Source: Okeania sp. SIO3B5
GTDB taxonomy: Bacteria > Cyanobacteriota > Cyanobacteriia > Cyanobacteriales > Microcoleaceae
Length of the DNA stretch: 41,727 nucleotides
NCBI RefSeq assembly: GCF_010692555.1
Contig: NZ_JAAHHG010000015.1
Span: 1-41,727 of the forward strand
Direction: 5' to 3'
A program made the translations under genes and the position numbers. Below the pieces are notes generated by a model that did not search any database, had not been told where the DNA came from, and worked only from the letters and a program-made list of their open reading frames with translations. Positions 40,996 to 41,727 of this stretch are shown here, piece after piece (position 1 is the stretch's first letter; each line of letters opens with the position of its first letter).

Positions 40996-41469
40996 ATGAA
41001 AAAAATGATGAAATTAACAGAAATTAGACAAAAAGGATACGAAGCACTAATAGATTCATTAGGTGTTGTGGGAATGTTACGTTTTATCCAAGAACTTGAT
41101 GCAGGTTCCGGAGATTATACCAAGGAAAAATATCAATTAGAGGAACCTACATTTGAGGAATTTGAAGAGTTTGTTAGACAAAAAAATAAACTTCAAGATG
41201 ATAGTTCAGAAGTCAATTGTTCAGCACCAGAAGCATTGGATAAATTAGATAATACTTCAGAAGCAGTTGTGCAAACTCTATTAACTCTACTTCAAGATGA
41301 CAATTCAAGTATGCGTATATCTGCTGTAGAAGTGTTAGGCAAATTAAGCAATTCTTCAGAGCCAGTGGTGCAAGCTCTATTAACTCTACTTAAATATGAT
41401 GATTCAACAGTGCGTTCTTCTTTAGTAGAGGTATTAGAAAAGTTAGATAATAGTTCAAAACCTACTTGA
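40996..41469 (+). CDS. Small cyanobacterial domain fused to HEAT repeats
   Basis: A 157-residue protein 33 bases downstream of the HEAT gene. Residues 5-70 (LTEIRQKGYEALIDSLGVVGMLRFIQELDAGSGDYTKEKYQLEEPTFEEFEEF) match a small cyanobacterial family usually found as a free 60-80 residue protein and often next to toxin genes, as I remember it. The rest is 2.5 HEAT units (EAVVQTLLTLLQDDNSSMRI / SAVEVLGKLSNSSEPVVQ) clearly related to those of the upstream gene. A fusion or gene conversion has joined the two. The HEAT part could contact the NACHT receptor. Function unknown. Confidence 0.75.
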   Translation: MKKMMKLTEIRQKGYEALIDSLGVVGMLRFIQELDAGSGDYTKEKYQLEEPTFEEFEEFVRQKNKLQDDSSEVNCSAPEALDKLDNTSEAVVQTLLTLLQDDNSSMRISAVEVLGKLSNSSEPVVQALLTLLKYDDSTVRSSLVEVLEKLDNSSKPT

Positions 41470-41727
41470 GTAGGGGAGTGGTAAACATAATAATAATTAT
41501 TATTAATACTATAGCAGTTCTTTAACCTATGAAGTACAGTTTTAGATCCCCCCTAACCCCCCTTACTAAGCTATCCCTTATAAGGAACTCCTCAGAAATG
41601 GGGACACGGAGACGGGGAGACACGGGGACACGGAGAGCAGGGGAGAAGGGGAGCAGGAGAGAAGAGAGAAATAGTCATATCAGAAATGGGGACACGGAGA
41701 CGGGGAGACACAGGGATAAATAGTCAT
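41470..41727. repeat. G/A/C minisatellite at window end
   Basis: After a spacer with CCCCCCTAACCCCCC near 41548, GGGGACACGGAGACGGGGAG-type units run from about 41597, and GGGGACACGGAGACGGGGAG recurs at 41689. An open frame through it (41529-41723) is not a gene. Confidence 0.65.

Noticed and set aside
41529-41723. 64-codon frame at the window end
   Set aside because: It is a translated GGGGACACGGAGACG minisatellite.

Overview
The window reads as the chromosome of a filamentous, non-heterocystous type cyanobacterium, possibly close to Trichodesmium, Okeania or Moorea. It is AT-rich and carries frequent HIP1 octamers (GCGATCGC). It has the chlorophyll gene bciB, xisH/xisI, RelN- and DUF433-type antitoxins, long gene-poor spacers and many IS200/IS605 remnants. 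The genus is an inference; no rRNA or tRNA is present to settle it.

Layout. Bases 1-5.2 kb hold two decayed, inverted copies of one IS605-type tnpB. They flank cobM, lgt, a group II intron scrap and a DDE-transposase scrap. At 6.2-10.3 kb are small unknown genes and a subtilase broken by a nonsense codon and a precisely insertable 268-bp IS605-like element. From 10.8 to 16.7 kb lie a VanX-type dipeptidase and a dense island of toxin-antitoxin-like genes (HNH pair, RelN, XisH/XisI, DUF433/DUF5615, HicB-like), many orphaned, chimeric or broken. At 16.8-22.1 kb is one giant gene coding for a CHAT protease, STAND NTPase, membrane segment and WD40 repeats with an embedded PDZ domain. At 23-34.8 kb are mostly intact housekeeping-type genes (CASTOR/POLLUX-like channel, HEAT protein, peptide-binding lipoprotein, LarB, pirin, CDGSH protein, HxlR regulator, BciB) separated by repeat-rich spacers. 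At 34.9-36.8 kb is a second antitoxin cluster, including a hicB gene split by a small transposon. From 36.9 kb to the end is a membrane-anchored NACHT-like/HEAT-repeat gene split by an intact TnpB element, followed by a gene fusing a small cyanobacterial domain to further copies of the same HEAT repeats.

The strongest signal outside the genes is a set of small non-autonomous elements whose ends can be read directly. One family has TATCATGTCCGG termini and 3-bp TWA target duplications (three copies, one inside hicB). A second has GTAAGCATT termini, with exact 8-bp target duplications at two copies. A third has TTAGGGYTTGCTGA termini with TA flanks (three copies). A fourth is a palindrome-bounded group related to IS200/IS605. 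Most copies of the first and third families carry a pyrimidine-rich heptamer array in the interior. Similar heptamers have also been appended in frame to the 3' ends of two genes.

The two best candidates for a new signalling or defence system are the CHAT-STAND-WD40-PDZ protein and the NACHT/HEAT locus with its HEAT-fused neighbour. Both are inferred from domain order; no function is demonstrated here.
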